Of a DNA stretch of 64,000 nt, positions 24,476 through 37,440 are shown one piece after another (positions within the stretch are counted from its first letter, which is position 1; every line of letters starts with the position of its first letter). Source of the stretch: Panorpa germanica (taxonomy: Eukaryota > Arthropoda > Insecta > Mecoptera > Panorpidae). The notes beneath the pieces are model-generated. The model was not told where the DNA came from. It worked only from the letters and a program-made list of their open reading frames with translations, and did not search any database. A program made the translations under genes and the position numbers. Location of the stretch: contig OY783214.1 in the NCBI GenBank assembly GCA_963678705.1, positions 3,720,001 through 3,784,000 on the forward strand, given 5' to 3'.

Positions 24476-25260
24476 CTAGCTTTTACCCCCGTCGCAAGCG
24501 ACGTTTGTTTTTTGTGAGTGGCTTGAATTTCAAGTCAAAATTTAATTTTTAAATTGAAATAATAAATAAACTCGTCCTATATTGATTTAACATTTAATAA
24601 CAATTAATTTTTCATACAAACTGACTAAGAAAATACATTTTTTATATCAAAATAAAAAATATTTTGAATTTATGCGATATTTGAACAACTTTTTTTCAAA
24701 ATTTAGGATTTTTTTTTCGATTCGTAAATAAGTTGCCAAGGTTAGCCTATATACAAAATTTCAACTTTCTAGCACAATTTTTACTCTCGGCAAATACTGC
24801 CCCCGTGCCCCCCAATAAAATTTTAAAATTTTAAATTTTTTTTTATTAATAATATACTTAATTATTCTAGAATCCAGAAAATGAATTTTCTCCAAAGTTC
24901 CTTGCCGGGCCCCCGAATTTCTTTAACCCGCCCTTTTTCAATTTTTGAATTTCTAATTTTTGAGAAATGTCAGCATTGAATACCTTAATACACATGCAAA
25001 ATTTCAACTTTCTATCTTATACGAATTAAAAGTAATACAGCAAAGAAGGATCACTTTTTTTTCCAGTTTTTCCAAAATTACGGGTTTCCAGGAAATTCAG
25101 GGAAAAATCCGGGGACGCCAAAAGTCTTAGAATTTTTTTCTCTACGAAATAGGAAATGTTTAAAAACTTCCCTGGAGCCGTTTTCGAGATGCCATACAAA
25201 ATTCGAACCAAACATATAAACATATAAGAATATAATATACACTTGGGACATTATAATATA
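24476..25260 (-). mobile_element. Helitron array, unit 1
   Basis: Read on the minus strand, the 3' end is a stem-loop CGTCGCTTGCGACG, then GGGGGTAAAAG, then CTAG followed by T, the textbook Helitron 3' end (hairpin 10-12 nt before CTRR). The 5' end abuts unit 2 and reads TATATTATAATGTCC. Interior blocks (GCCCCCGAATTTC, GGGGACGCC, GTTTTCGAGATGCCATAC on the plus strand) are shared by all four units. No Rep/helicase is encoded. Confidence 0.75.
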
Positions 25261-26051
25261 CTTGAGTTTACCCCCGTCGCAATGCGACGTCTTTTTGGCG
25301 TGTATCATTTGAATCCAATAAAATAATTCGTAATTAAATTTCATATTTAACTGTTCTATTTTTAAATTGAAATAATAAATAAACTCGCGCACATATACAC
25401 ACATATAAATTGACTAAAAAAATATTATTTTTTTATCAAAATAAAAAATATTTTCAATTTATGCGTTATTTGACCAACTTTTTTTCAAAATTTGGGATTT
25501 TTTTTTTCGATTCGTAAATAAGTTACCAAGGTTAGCCTATATACAAAATTTCAACTTTCTAGCACAATTTTTACTCTCGGAAAATACTGCCCCCGTGCCC
25601 CCAAATAAAATTTTGAAATTTTGAATTTTTTTTTATTAATAATATACTTAATTATTCTACAATCCAGAATATGAACTTTCTCCAAAGTTCCCTACCGGGC
25701 CCCCGAATTTCTTCAACCCCCCCTTTTTCTATTTTTGAAATTCTAATTTTTGAGAAATGTCAGCATTAAATAGCTTAATACACATGCAAAATTTCAACTT
25801 TCTATCTTTTACGACTTGAAAGTAATACAGCAAAAAATGGATCACTTTTTTTCCAGTTTTTCCAAAATTACAGGTTTCCAGGAAATTCAGGGAAAAATCC
25901 GGGGACGCCAAATGTCTTAGAATTTTTTTCTCTACGAAATAGGCAATTTTCAAAAACTTCCCTGGAGCCGTTTTCGAGATGCCATACAAAATTCGAACCA
26001 AACATATAAACATATAAGAACACAAATATACACCTGGGACATTATAATATA
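25261..26051 (-). mobile_element. Helitron array, unit 2
   Basis: Plus-strand left border CTTGAGTTTACCCCCGTCGC aligns with CTAGCTTTTACCCCCGTCGC of unit 1, so its CTAG has mutated to CTTG in this reading. Its stem-loop is CGTCGCATTGCGACG on the minus strand. It joins unit 1 and unit 3 with no intervening bases and is followed by an intact CTAG. Confidence 0.7.
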
Positions 26052-27053
26052 CTAGCTTTTACCCCCGTCGCAAGCGACGTCTGTCTTTTGTGTGTGGCTT
26101 GAACTTCATGTTAAAATTTTAATTCCACCAGAGTTTACCCCCGTCGTAAAGCGTCTTTTTGGCGTGTATATTTGAATCCAATAAAATAATTCGTAATTAC
26201 AATTCATATTTAACTCTACTATAGTTTACCCCCGTCGCAAAGCGACGTCTTTTTGGCGTGTATCATTTGAATCCAATAAAATAATTCGTAATTAAATTTC
26301 ATATTTAACTGTTCTATTTTTAAATTGAAATAATAAATAAACTCGCGAACATATACATTAACACATATAAATTGACTAAAAAAATATATTTTTTTTATCA
26401 AAATAAAAATTATTTTCAATTTATGCGTTATTTGACCAACTTTTTTTCAAAATTTGGAATTTTTTTTTTCGATTCGTAAATAAGTTACCAAGGTTAGCCT
26501 ATATACAAAATTTCAACTTTCTAGCACAATTTTTACTCTCGGCAAATACTGCCCCCGTGCCCCCCAATAAAATTTGGAAATTTTGAATTTTTTTTTATTA
26601 ATAATATACTTCATTATTTTAGAATCCAGAGTATAAACTTTCCCCAAAGTTCCCTACCGGGCCCCCGAATTTCGTCAACGCCCCCTTTTTAAATTTTTGA
26701 ATTTCTAATTTTTGAGAAATGTCAGCATTGAATACCTTAATACACATGCAAAATTTCAACTGTCTATCTTTTACGAATTAAAAGTAATACAGCAAAAAAG
26801 GGCTCACTTTTTTTCCAGTTTTTCCAAAATTTTGGGTTTCCAGGAAATTCAGGGAAAAATCCGGGGACGCCAAAAGTCTTAGAATTTTTTTCTCTACGAA
26901 ATAGGCAATTTTCAAAAACTTCCATGGAGTCGTTTTCGAGCTACCATACGAATCGCGTAAACATATAAGAATATAAGAATATAAACATATAAACATATAA
27001 ACATATAAGAATATAAGAAAACAAACATACACCTCGGACATTATAATATAAGA
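26052..27053 (-). mobile_element. Helitron array, unit 3 with three 3' hairpins
   Basis: The left (3') end has three successive TTTACCCCCGTCG hairpin modules at about 26058, 26134 and 26225, so it carries extra copies of the terminal module. The second is degenerate (GTCGTAAAGCGTC). The right (5') end is TCTTATATTATAATGTCC on the minus strand and abuts CTAG of unit 4 exactly. The interior matches unit 2 closely. Confidence 0.75.
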
Positions 27054-27947
27054 CTAGCTTTTACCCCCGTCGCAAGCGACGTCTGTCTTTTGTGTGTGGC
27101 TAACTTCATATAAAAATTTAAAATCCAGTAACGTTTACCTCCGTCGCAAAGCGTCGTCTTTTTGGCGTGTATGATTTGAATCCAATAAAATAATTCGTAA
27201 TTACATTTCATATTTATTTCATTCTATTTTTAAACTGAAATAATAAATAAACTCGCGCACATATACATTAACACATATAAATTGACTAAAAAAATATATT
27301 TTTTTCATCAAAATAAAAAATATTTTCAATTTATGCGTTATTTGACAAACTTTTTTTCAAAATTTGGAATTTTTTTTTTCGATTCGTAAATAAGTTACCA
27401 AGGTTAGCCTACATACAAAATTTCAATTTTCTAGCACAATTTTTACTCTCGGCAAATACTGCCCCCGTGCCCCCAAATAGAATTTTGAAATTTTGAATTT
27501 TTTTTTTATTAATAATATACTTAATTATTCTAGAATCCAGAATATGAACTTTCTCCAAAGTTCCTTACCGGGCCCCCGAATTTCTACAACCCCCCCTTTT
27601 TTAATTTCTGAATTTCTAATTTTTAAGAAATGTCAGCATTAAATAGCTTAATACACATGCAAAATTTCAACTTTTTATCTTTTACGAATTAAAAGTTACA
27701 GAGGAAAAAGTAAAAAAAATTTTTTTCGTTTTTCCAAAATTACGGGTTTCCAGGAAATTCAGGGAAAAATCCGGGGACGCCAAAAGTCTTAGAATTTTTT
27801 TCTCTACGAAATAGGAAATTTTTAAAAACTTCCATGGAGCCGTTTTCGAGCTACCATACGAATCGCGTAAACATATAAGAATATAAGAATATAAGAATAT
27901 AAGAATATAAGAAAACAAACATACACCTCGGACATTATAATATAAGA
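27054..27947 (-). mobile_element. Helitron array, unit 4 with outer 5' end
   Basis: Starts with CTAGCTTTTACCCCCGTCGC, followed by a second hairpin module near 27133. The outer 5' end, TCTTATATTATAATGTCC on the minus strand (27947-27930), is preceded by A, so the array as a whole sits between A and T like a single Helitron insertion. (ATAAGAAT)-type short tandems near the 5' end vary in number between units. Confidence 0.75.
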
Positions 27948-28541
27948 TGATAAATACATGTTTTTTTGTTAGATGGTTACTTCTGCACGGTATATCTATT
28001 TTCAATTCTTGATCGGGTTCTATTGCAAAAGTGTAAAAATTGCACAGCTTGTCTATCGATCACTGTTTCATTTTTGACTCAATTGAAATAATCAGCATCT
28101 TGTTCTTTTTCAATTTGTTTTTATCACATTACTGCGCATCAACTGCGCAGATATTTCTTGTGTTCTATTCACAGTCGAAAAAACGACATGAGTTAAAAAG
28201 ACAGTGTGAGATGAAATAATGAATAGTAAACGTATTATTAGTTCAAATTATTGTCCGTATACGATGGTGAATTTTATTTTATTCGTTTCTATATACATTA
28301 AAGTAAAGTTAGATTTATATGGCTCAACGTGCTGTGAGCATTGGTCAACGCCGCCTAACTCTCGTAATTTAAACTATAGCTAATGCATGTATAATGCTAG
28401 TTTATGGCGGCCATTTTGAACACGTCATAAAACGTGTATGAGCGAGGGTGGTGGTAATCTTATGAGGTTATCGGTTATTGAAAATAATTCAAACCGTTTC
28501 AGATTTGAATAAGTACGAACATTTCAACTACAAATACGAAG
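27948..28541. repeat. Upstream region of the chemosensory gene, with dispersed repeat M8
   Basis: Bases about 28255-28400 (TTATTCGTTTCTATA, ATTTAAACTATAGC and neighbouring blocks) recur at 39500-39660, so a repeat lies within 150-290 bp upstream of the CSP start codon. No clear TATA box or initiator could be assigned. TTTCAG at 28496-28501 might be a splice acceptor of a 5' UTR intron, which is unproven. Confidence 0.45.
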
Positions 28542-29217
28542 ATGGCGTTCTCTTGCAATCTGATCACGCTCAACATACTTTTAATAATGGCGGCCTTTGT
28601 TATTGCAAAACTTGGAATAGGACTAGACCCGGAAATGACAGTTGACAAAATGAAAGCATTATGGTTGGATACCGAAGAATTGGAGAGGGCAAAAGCCTGT
28701 TTTAAAAAAATTGGTCCATGTACTCCTCTTCTTAAAAACGTAACAGGTACAGAATGAAATTTTTTTACGTCTGATAATTTGAAAAATTTAACTTTGCTGC
28801 ATAATTGTTACTCCATTAGAGATAGAAAGAAGAAATCTTTAATATGTATTTTGCAATTATTTACGAAAATGTACCTCTTCTAGAATAATAAAACCTTATT
28901 AAGGATTAAACATTACTATGTTTCGCTTAAGAAAAATGTTCCATGTTTTTGAAGTAGCATTCCTGGAAAATTTATGAGCGGAGCTAAAGTCGTTGCATTT
29001 TTAGTTTATTTCTAAATTATTTTCAGAGTTGTTGCCGGAAGTATACAGGACCGCATGCGCCGCCTGCAATGAGCGCGAACGTCAGGTGTACAGGCTTGGA
29101 TCCATGAACACATTCTTACGAGATCTGCCTTGCTTCAGTGCAGTTATTGATAGAATCGATCCAGATCATATTTATTTAGATTCATTTAAGAATTTTATCT
29201 GGGATATGTATAACTAA
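28542..29217 (+). CDS. Chemosensory protein (CSP, OS-D/A10 family), two exons
   Basis: Exons 28542-28746 and 29027-29217 join across a 280-bp GT-AG intron to a 131-residue protein. CSPs are small secreted carriers that bind hydrophobic ligands in sensillar lymph or other tissues. Residues 7-22 are hydrophobic and act as a signal peptide. Four cysteines, C53, C60, C79 and C82, are spaced C-x6-C-x18-C-x2-C, exactly the CSP signature that makes two small disulphide loops. The spacing is only correct with the proposed splice. The intron is in phase 1 at the conserved CSP site, although the usual lysine codon just before it is threonine here (T68). GPCTP (58-62) and LPEVYRTAC (71-79) match family blocks. 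It is divergent: the N-terminal tyrosine/aspartate motif is missing and an extra cysteine, C104, sits near the C-terminus. AATAAA signals follow at 29250 and 29433. Single copy in the window. Confidence 0.92.
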
Positions 29218-31529
29218 TTATAATAATCATTCTAATCCTTGTAAAGCATAATAAATACGGCTGTGTCACTGACCACATACCGTGCAAGTAGAATTTCTAT
29301 TGTAAACCTATTGTTAAATGTCTATAACGAAAGATGGCAATATAAGAGTAAATACATTAATAAAAAAAACAATTTTGTAATAAGTAACACAATTGTATCT
29401 AGTTGAAATCCTTGTTTTGTTTTATGTGTTTCAATAAAGTTTTAGCATATTAGAAGAAAATAAAAGATAGTTGTCGTGCTAAAAGCCTCATGAAGAGAAT
29501 GCAATGAATTTATCTACAAGTATAAAGGAAATCAATATGTTATTATTATGAAAACTTGATATCAATTTACAGTTTGGAGCTCGAGGAGAAATTTAGTAAC
29601 GGTTCGATCATTTTTATTAGACCAATAAGACTGTTTGACGTGCGATTATGCCAGTACTATTATTGTAAATATAAAACAAATCGGTGAATTTCCTAATAAA
29701 AATACCTAAAAAACCTCAGAATAGCAGGAAATTTGTGTGACGTAATTTATGGATGCTTGTACAAACTAAGCAACACATATATATGTAAAGAAATTATATT
29801 TCATTAGTTTGTAACACTGACAAGAAATATTACAACTGGTCAGGTGAGCTGACAGTATATATTAGTTATAGCTACTTTCATTGTAGTGTGTGCCAACAGC
29901 GAACACAGTTGATATTTGGAGCTGACAGAACTCTCTGTGCATAATGTTAAGTTATTATAAAATTAGATAAAAACAAATTGACAATTTAAATAACAAACTT
30001 TAAATGTCGTTTCTTTGATTTCAGGTAAGATAGTATGATTTAAGTTAAACAGTGTAATTATTATAATGTGTATGTAAATTACTAAAATAAAAGTCTTTGT
30101 TTTCAGAAGCAACACATAAGATTGATTAAAAATGTACAATTCCTAAAATGTTTTATATAAATTTATAAATGAGGATATGAGAAGACATATTTTTAATATT
30201 TATTAAACGAAATATTTATATAAAAAGAGCGAAACAAAAAAACTCTTGCAAAAATGTTAATTAAAATACACATAACTGGCTCTAAAGGAGCTGCTGTTAC
30301 ATACATAATGTAAAGTAATAAAAGAAAAAACGAACAAAAACTAAAATAAATAAAACTCACGGCTAGTTAGAACTTTTATACTCATTAAAATTTCATTCGC
30401 ACATTTTCTTTTAATTTATAAACTTCACATTCGTGAAGCTTTGAGCATCCTGGTTCCTTGTATACCCGTATAGCGCTACTGTAGCATTTCAGTGTCCGCA
30501 TCTAGCGCCCGTTTATCAAATTAATATGATAACTAACACTAGGTAATTAAGATACATTAAACTTATGTTATAATTAAAGGAAATTATTATTTATTCAGCG
30601 AAGAATAATTAACTTGTGATTTATATAGTTTCTGCAATTCGTATGTTCGTTTATTTACAATATACTTAATATGAATGGGTTAAGGTTACAGCGGTGGAAG
30701 TTACATTTTCTTTATTGTCTAAAGATTATTATAACAAATTTCTCCTAATTTTTCTAAATTTTCGTCAGTCTATGGAATGTATGAATGTATCCTAACTAAA
30801 TATAAACTGATCCAAGAGGCACAAGACAGATGCAGTAACCTGCTGTAATTTAATTTCTAAGTCAGAAGTGGGAGCATCAAATACTCATCTCGCATCACCT
30901 ACAAACTTCTCTGGTACCATCCCTGTGTGCGTGTGCTAATAAAGTGTGGTAACCATTCTTCGGCAGTACTCGTACGCTCGTGTCATGGTCTTTCAACCGT
31001 AAATAATTTGTTAAATCAACGTTAGTGGCTGGTTTACAGAATTATTCAAGTTTGAATAAACAATTTAAGTTTCTCTACAATAATTTGCATAGGACAACAG
31101 TATTATCCAACTCTGGAGTAAACGGCTTCATAAAATATGTTGTTTATGATCCTTCAATCAGCCAGGCATGCTCGTTCGTCTGTTCGACAGACGTGAATAG
31201 AATCTATGTTTACTACACGTCACATGGAGAGGTTCGAAAGGGGGGAGGGGAGGTCATCCTCTGGTCTACTACAGAATTAACATGGATTTACATAGAATTG
31301 TGAATCCGTGGAGTCTAGTCTGCTGGTCAGGTGAAGCTCTGTTGTGTACGGTTCACTTATACTACCTGGCGTGGACATGTCAAGCTTGCTAGAGAGTTGC
31401 TGGCTGTGCATACAAAAGAAAAGACCAAAAGTTTCCGTCCAAAAAGAGACTGAAGTGAAATCAGTGTCAACACTACAAGTCAATCGAGCGACTACTTTTC
31501 GAGTGTTGCGAGCACAAAGATACACAGGA
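29218..31529. other. 3' UTR of the CSP gene, then non-coding
   Basis: The UTR probably ends after the AATAAA at 29250 or 29433. Beyond it I find no exon, RNA gene or mobile-element boundary. Overlapping open frames on both strands at 31277-31532 have no recognisable motif. Confidence 0.45.
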
Positions 31530-32260
<731 letters not shown>

Positions 32261-33332
32261 GAAGAGATTATCGCGAATAAATCTTAAATTATTAAGTAAG
32301 AAAGAGTCCAACTGAAATCACAATTACTGTAATGCCATTACAGTTTGGTAGATAGACTTCATTGAGATCTCTTCTGATTATAAAACGTTTCAATCTCTCA
32401 AAATATGAATGCACCTTCCCTGTTAACACATACGCATGCTTCCTCCTACCTATTGCCACACAAATGTGCGGTCTAATACTTTTTTAATGGTTATAATTTC
32501 AATATAATTCATATATCAGTGTTATAAAGGTCTAATGTCACGATAAAACCAACCACATTATTATTTATTAACATGATTTAGTATCAATAAATGTATTTTC
32601 TCCACATGTGCTACATCATAAAATGTGAAATAAAATGTTTGTAGCATCCTGGAAAATGTAGAGGGGGATGGTAGAGAGAAGGGGATAGAGGGAAGTTTAT
32701 ATAAAATATTGTTTATTACTTTTGTTACTGGGGCGTCTGTTTATATTATAAACAATTCCAATATTTGTGGGTGGAATGAAATGTCAATGCATGAAGACCA
32801 CAACGCCGACTCGGTGATATTGACTGCAGTTTAGACTTATTGAGATGGTAGCACCTGCGGCTGCATAAAAGTGAAGCACTACATTGATACATCGGTTTCA
32901 TATATTGACGAGAATAGTAACTAGAGACAATCTCACACAAATTGGTCTTAAGCTGAACGTGAAGCTTTGTCAACTACGTTGATCATCTTTGAATTCACAG
33001 GGTCAGGAAGATATCAACAAAGTCATGCGATAAAGGTACGCGCTTATACTGTCCAATGTGAGTTCTGTGAGTGATGTGATATTGTTATAAATATGAAGGT
33101 ATAATATAAAAGATTATTAAAATATCGGAAAATTTGAAAACTGGAGGCGAACACAGATCTTACATTCAGTACGCTTTATCAAACAAGCTATCTCTGACAG
33201 ACAATTTATAGTCATTATTAAGCAGCTAGACCTACAACTACGGAAGATGTACTGGCTGATAGGTAGGAAATCATAACTGACCATATTCATTGGTACACAA
33301 CAATATCAATATATTTTGACACCGCATATATT
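32261..33332. other. Non-coding, no gene seen
   Basis: No exon or mobile element recognised. Confidence 0.4.
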
Positions 33333-33340
33333 TTAGTACA

Positions 33341-33675
33341 CAAAGGCGGCCTTAGCCATTGCGAGGCCCCGTGCGGAAGAACATTGTGAGGCACTTGTTC
33401 TTTGTATAATTTATGTAAATTGTAAGTAAGTATTTTTCACGATAATTGACGACAAATAAAATTTTATATTGGAAGTCTTATAAAAGTCAACAAGCACAAA
33501 TGCGACAAATATTAATGATGATAAACTAAGGTACATGAATGCCGAATGAAGAATTCTAAAGAGCGAGGCGCGAGATTCAAATACATATATAGTAATGAAT
33601 TTCTACTTGGGTTGTTGCGCGAGAATGCTAGACCCAGGCGGTTGCCCTGCTTACCACCCCCTAAGGACGCCTCTG
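33341..33675 (+). mobile_element. hAT-like miniature element M3, copy 1, with 8-bp duplication
   Basis: Left end CAAAGGCGGCCTTAG and right end, read inward, CAGAGGCGTCCTTAG form a 15-bp terminal inverted repeat with two mismatches. The perfect 8-mer TTAGTACA flanks both sides (33333-33340 and 33676-33683), the hAT-type target duplication. At 335 bp it has no transposase. A second, inverted copy lies at 42708-43048. Confidence 0.92.
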
Positions 33676-33683
33676 TTAGTACA

Positions 33684-35216
33684 TCTATCTCAGTTAAGTG
33701 GTCATATTACAGTTTGCTTTGTTGTTATAGCACGCATACACAATACTCGTCTTGATTGATAGACGCTGGCAGTAACACATTTATGCGACTAAATATACAG
33801 ACATACTGGAGTTCTCGCTGCATACGTTTTCTCTTCCACGTTTCATACGCTGGTGAACGCTTACCACAACATTTTTTAATAACAATTCAAAAAAAGTGAA
33901 TGTAACTTATTTTTGCCTAAGACTGCTTATGTGTACATGCGCTTATATTTAAATAAATGTATGTTATTAGTTTCCACCAAAGCCGCGAAATTCATGAATA
34001 CCAAATCCCTAACAAAATACAAAAATGTACATTTACATGGTAATACTCATAAACCTTTGTACGTACATCTCTTAAACATCATCCCCCTCCCCCTCGCTCC
34101 GCCCTCTCTTCCACGCACATAATTTTTGACATGTTTTACATGGTTTCCGCAACTTAACATAATTTGTTTATCATATTCCCCATTAGTACAGCAATGAAGC
34201 TCTCCTCCTTGTCTCATCACGGTACTGTTCCCCCCCAGCGCACCCGCCACCGCCTCACTGTACAATAGGTACAGGAGGAATATTTCTCCAGAAACTTTAA
34301 CGGCTCCATTTAGTATTTTTACATGGGTTACTTTTACTGTTATTGTTATTCTAAGCACATTTTTTTTTGAATCGTCCCTTTAATATTTCTGGACTACATA
34401 AGGCTAAGGACGTACAGGTTAAAAGGATGAAATAGGGTGGTTAAAGTTAGGGGTTAAAATAGGGTTAAGCAGGTTAAGCTTGCTTGAAAGACGAGAGAGA
34501 GAGATGGGGGAGAGTGAGAGTTTTTATTCTTAGCGCAAAACAGAAAGCTTCGAACACGCACACAAAAGTGTAAAAATACGTGTTGTACAGTCACCTTCAA
34601 ATTCGCAAATACTTTTATCTGTCTCTTTAACGTGAGACCGAACTGTTATCAGTTGATAACGACTCACGCATCTGTCAAAATCAATATTAATTCAGACGCT
34701 TTTCATCGGAGTTTCGTCTTCTAAGTGTTTTGTTGGTTTTCTTTGTATTAATACTATTCAATACAACGTTGAGGTTTTTGTTATCAGTTTCTAAAATAGC
34801 AGCAAGAGATACACGAGCACAGTAGACGAGCAAAAAATTCATAATACTGCGTGGATTTGTTTTCAGTTACTTTGTTTTTAAATATATGTCGTCTATGTAT
34901 TTTTTTAACATTGTGTGTTTGTAAGAAAATCGCGTTGTACAGGGCCGGATTTAATGGTGTGGAGGTCCTGGGGCAACGAAAGAGCGGAGACCCTGGCGTT
35001 GTATAAAAATAATAGTCACAATATCTCTGCACGTTTTCGCGTGATGAAATTAGACCATCCTATGGTTTGACGTACTCTTATCTGTCAGTTCATAATTGTA
35101 TAAGGTTTAAAACTTATAATCGTTACCTATACGGAGTAAAATTAGGTATTAGGTAGATAGGATAGGTATTTGGTGTTATGGCTACATGTCGGCTTAATAA
35201 TCATTGTTAAATGTTC
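33684..35216. other. Non-coding; possible lone hAT terminus
   Basis: Bases 34939-34980 (CAGGGCCGGATTTAATGG, then CCTGGGGCAACG) look like a terminus of yet another hAT-like element, but no partner end was found. No host exon recognised; the long minus-strand frame at 34358-34047 lacks any motif. Confidence 0.4.
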
Positions 35217-35516
35217 CCAGTAAACATTTGCTGAAATAGAATGGCTTGGTGAAGGAAGTTCTAGTCCCTCGTACATTTCAATTCTAACGTTTTACAAGTT
35301 GGAGCAACACACAGAATATAAATTTTAGTTCAAATTGATTCCCTACCTGTCACAGAAGTCGCTTTTATTCAACAGTGAGCAGTCGTTGCGCCGTCTGTAG
35401 CTCATAAAAGAGACATTCCCTATGAACGACTGAATAGAAAACAAACGCGTTTATGACAAAAAACTCATGGAAAGTAATAGAAATGAAATAGAATTTACTC
35501 CAAAATGTTTAATGGG
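35217..35516. mobile_element. TIR element M7, copy 1
   Basis: Starts CCCAGTAAACATTTGCTGAA and ends CCAAAATGTTTAATGGG. The interior blocks GTCTGTAGCTCATAAAA, CCTATGAACGACTGAATAGA and AATTTACTCCAAAATGTTTA recur in order at 39003-39383. The terminal inverted repeat is about 14 bp with one or two mismatches. Confidence 0.75.
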
Positions 35517-37184
35517 TTTCATATGTGTTCTTTCTCTCACCCTTACTCTCTTAACATACTATATATCTCCCTGTATAACAACGTATATATTAGGGACGTA
35601 ACGAATGTTTGATTTCCTACAATCGCGAATGCGAATGTCGCCTTTTTAAATATGGCGCCAAATTTTGGCATATGGCATCACAACTTTTATTCCTGAAGTT
35701 TAAAATTCCTTTCCTCCAATTTAATTACTAAATGTTTTACTCAGTAATATACATAATATAAATCCTATCATTTGTGTTCTCAATATCATTTAAAGTAGTT
35801 TTTTATACATATTTTACAATTTATAATTCTATTTTACAAATTTCTAAATACTTAAATAATTCACTAATTAATTTTGAATCACTTAACAAAAATTTAGTAT
35901 TAACGGGAAAAGTTTTAATCACATGTAATATTTCATAGTTGATATAATTTTGCGGGACTCATTTCTAAACCATCTTTTCTTTAATTAAAACTAAGTAATT
36001 TACTTTTAGAATGTGCGTTTAAAAAGTTGAAAGGTTATTGTGGTTATTATATAATTATTAATTTATATTGCAAGTTCAAGTAGTAACTAAAATAAAAATA
36101 TTGTACACCGAATCAGTTGCATTGTTATTTTATAAATTATTTTCACTTTTCTTTGACAAATATATTCGTATAATCTATTGTGAAAGCGAATATTCGTTAT
36201 ATCTCTAGTATATATGTATATGTACGTGTATGTCAAGCTGGAGTGCTAATTTTTGAATCCGTGAAATTTCCAAATCAAGTTTACTCAAACATAACGAATT
36301 AATCACAGTTCCAGTTTTGACAGCAGTGTGGACTTCTGCACTGTACACTGTGGACTGGACAGATTATGTTATGTACGCGTATAATTTTATTCCGGCTTGT
36401 TATTATATTAATACACATCATTTATTAAACCAATATGTCAAAAATATATTCATCGTAATTGAATAATCCGAATAAATCCAGCCCCTCTCACCCCGCAATC
36501 GTTGACACACCTAATCCATTTGGAAGCATAAAAATTTATAGTAATCTACCCCCACTCCTTCCTCATATACTTTGAATTCAATGAATATAAAATATTTAGG
36601 ACGTTAATTAAAACCGGCCACCAATCAACGGTTGGCTGAATGGCCGCTATTGATTAAAATCCAATTACAGCAAACAAAGAGGAAACCATTTAAAAATTAA
36701 AACAATCAGCGATTTGCAATACCGTGGTTTTGCAATCGTACATTTATGTGAGCGTTTCGGTGCATGTATTTCTTGATGTGGTTGTATTAGTGAGGGGGCG
36801 GGTGCACGGGGGGCTTGTTTGCAATTAACGCTTATTTCTGGAGAACGCTGTTCAGTTAGAACAATGGCTTTGAATTTGTTTGATAACAAGTATTCTTATT
36901 GTCTTCGGAATTGGAAAAAAGCTTAAATTCAAATTGAAGGGAAAAGGGTTGTGGATTAAAGGAAAAAATAAAAATGAATCGACTCGCGCCCAAATTGAGT
37001 TGCCACCAATTATTTCTATAACATCTACCGTGGTAAAAATTATTCTGCGCTTGGGTTTCTATAGAAAAGCGGACTTTATTTGAAAATCAAAAGTAAATTT
37101 TAGCTATGTGAACTAGTAGACCCCTACCTTAACATTATATTAATAATCTAAATTAAAGAAGGGCGAACGTTGTTGATTTAAGAA
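35517..37184. other. Non-coding, no gene seen
   Basis: AT-rich from 35700 to 36200 with no exon or mobile-element boundary recognised. Confidence 0.4.
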
Positions 37185-37440
37185 TCATTCCCAGTTATTG
37201 TTTTGATATTAAATTTACCTTTTTATTTAATATTTTAATCTAGATTTGAGGTTTTCAGAATAGGCATTTTTTGTCACATTCATGTTTTAATTTTAACTTA
37301 GTTAATTTAATTTGTGCGCATGCGTTATATAATTAAAACTGCTGTTTTTTGTAACAATTAGTAATAGAAATTGTTTTTACTTCTTTAAGATATTTGACAA
37401 ACTGATATTGAACTTTTTTTAAATAAATCCTATTGTATTT
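37185..37440 (+). repeat. Dispersed repeat M6, copy 2
   Basis: Follows the 10646 copy block by block: TCATTCCCAGTTATTG, TTTAATATTTTAATC, AATAGGCATTTTTTGTCAC, GCGCATGCGT, then the TTGACAAACTGATATTGAAC block. The 3' boundary is undefined. Confidence 0.55.

Noticed and set aside
34047..34358. 103-residue minus-strand frame
   Set aside because: No domain, and its C-terminal part is a translated pyrimidine-rich tract.
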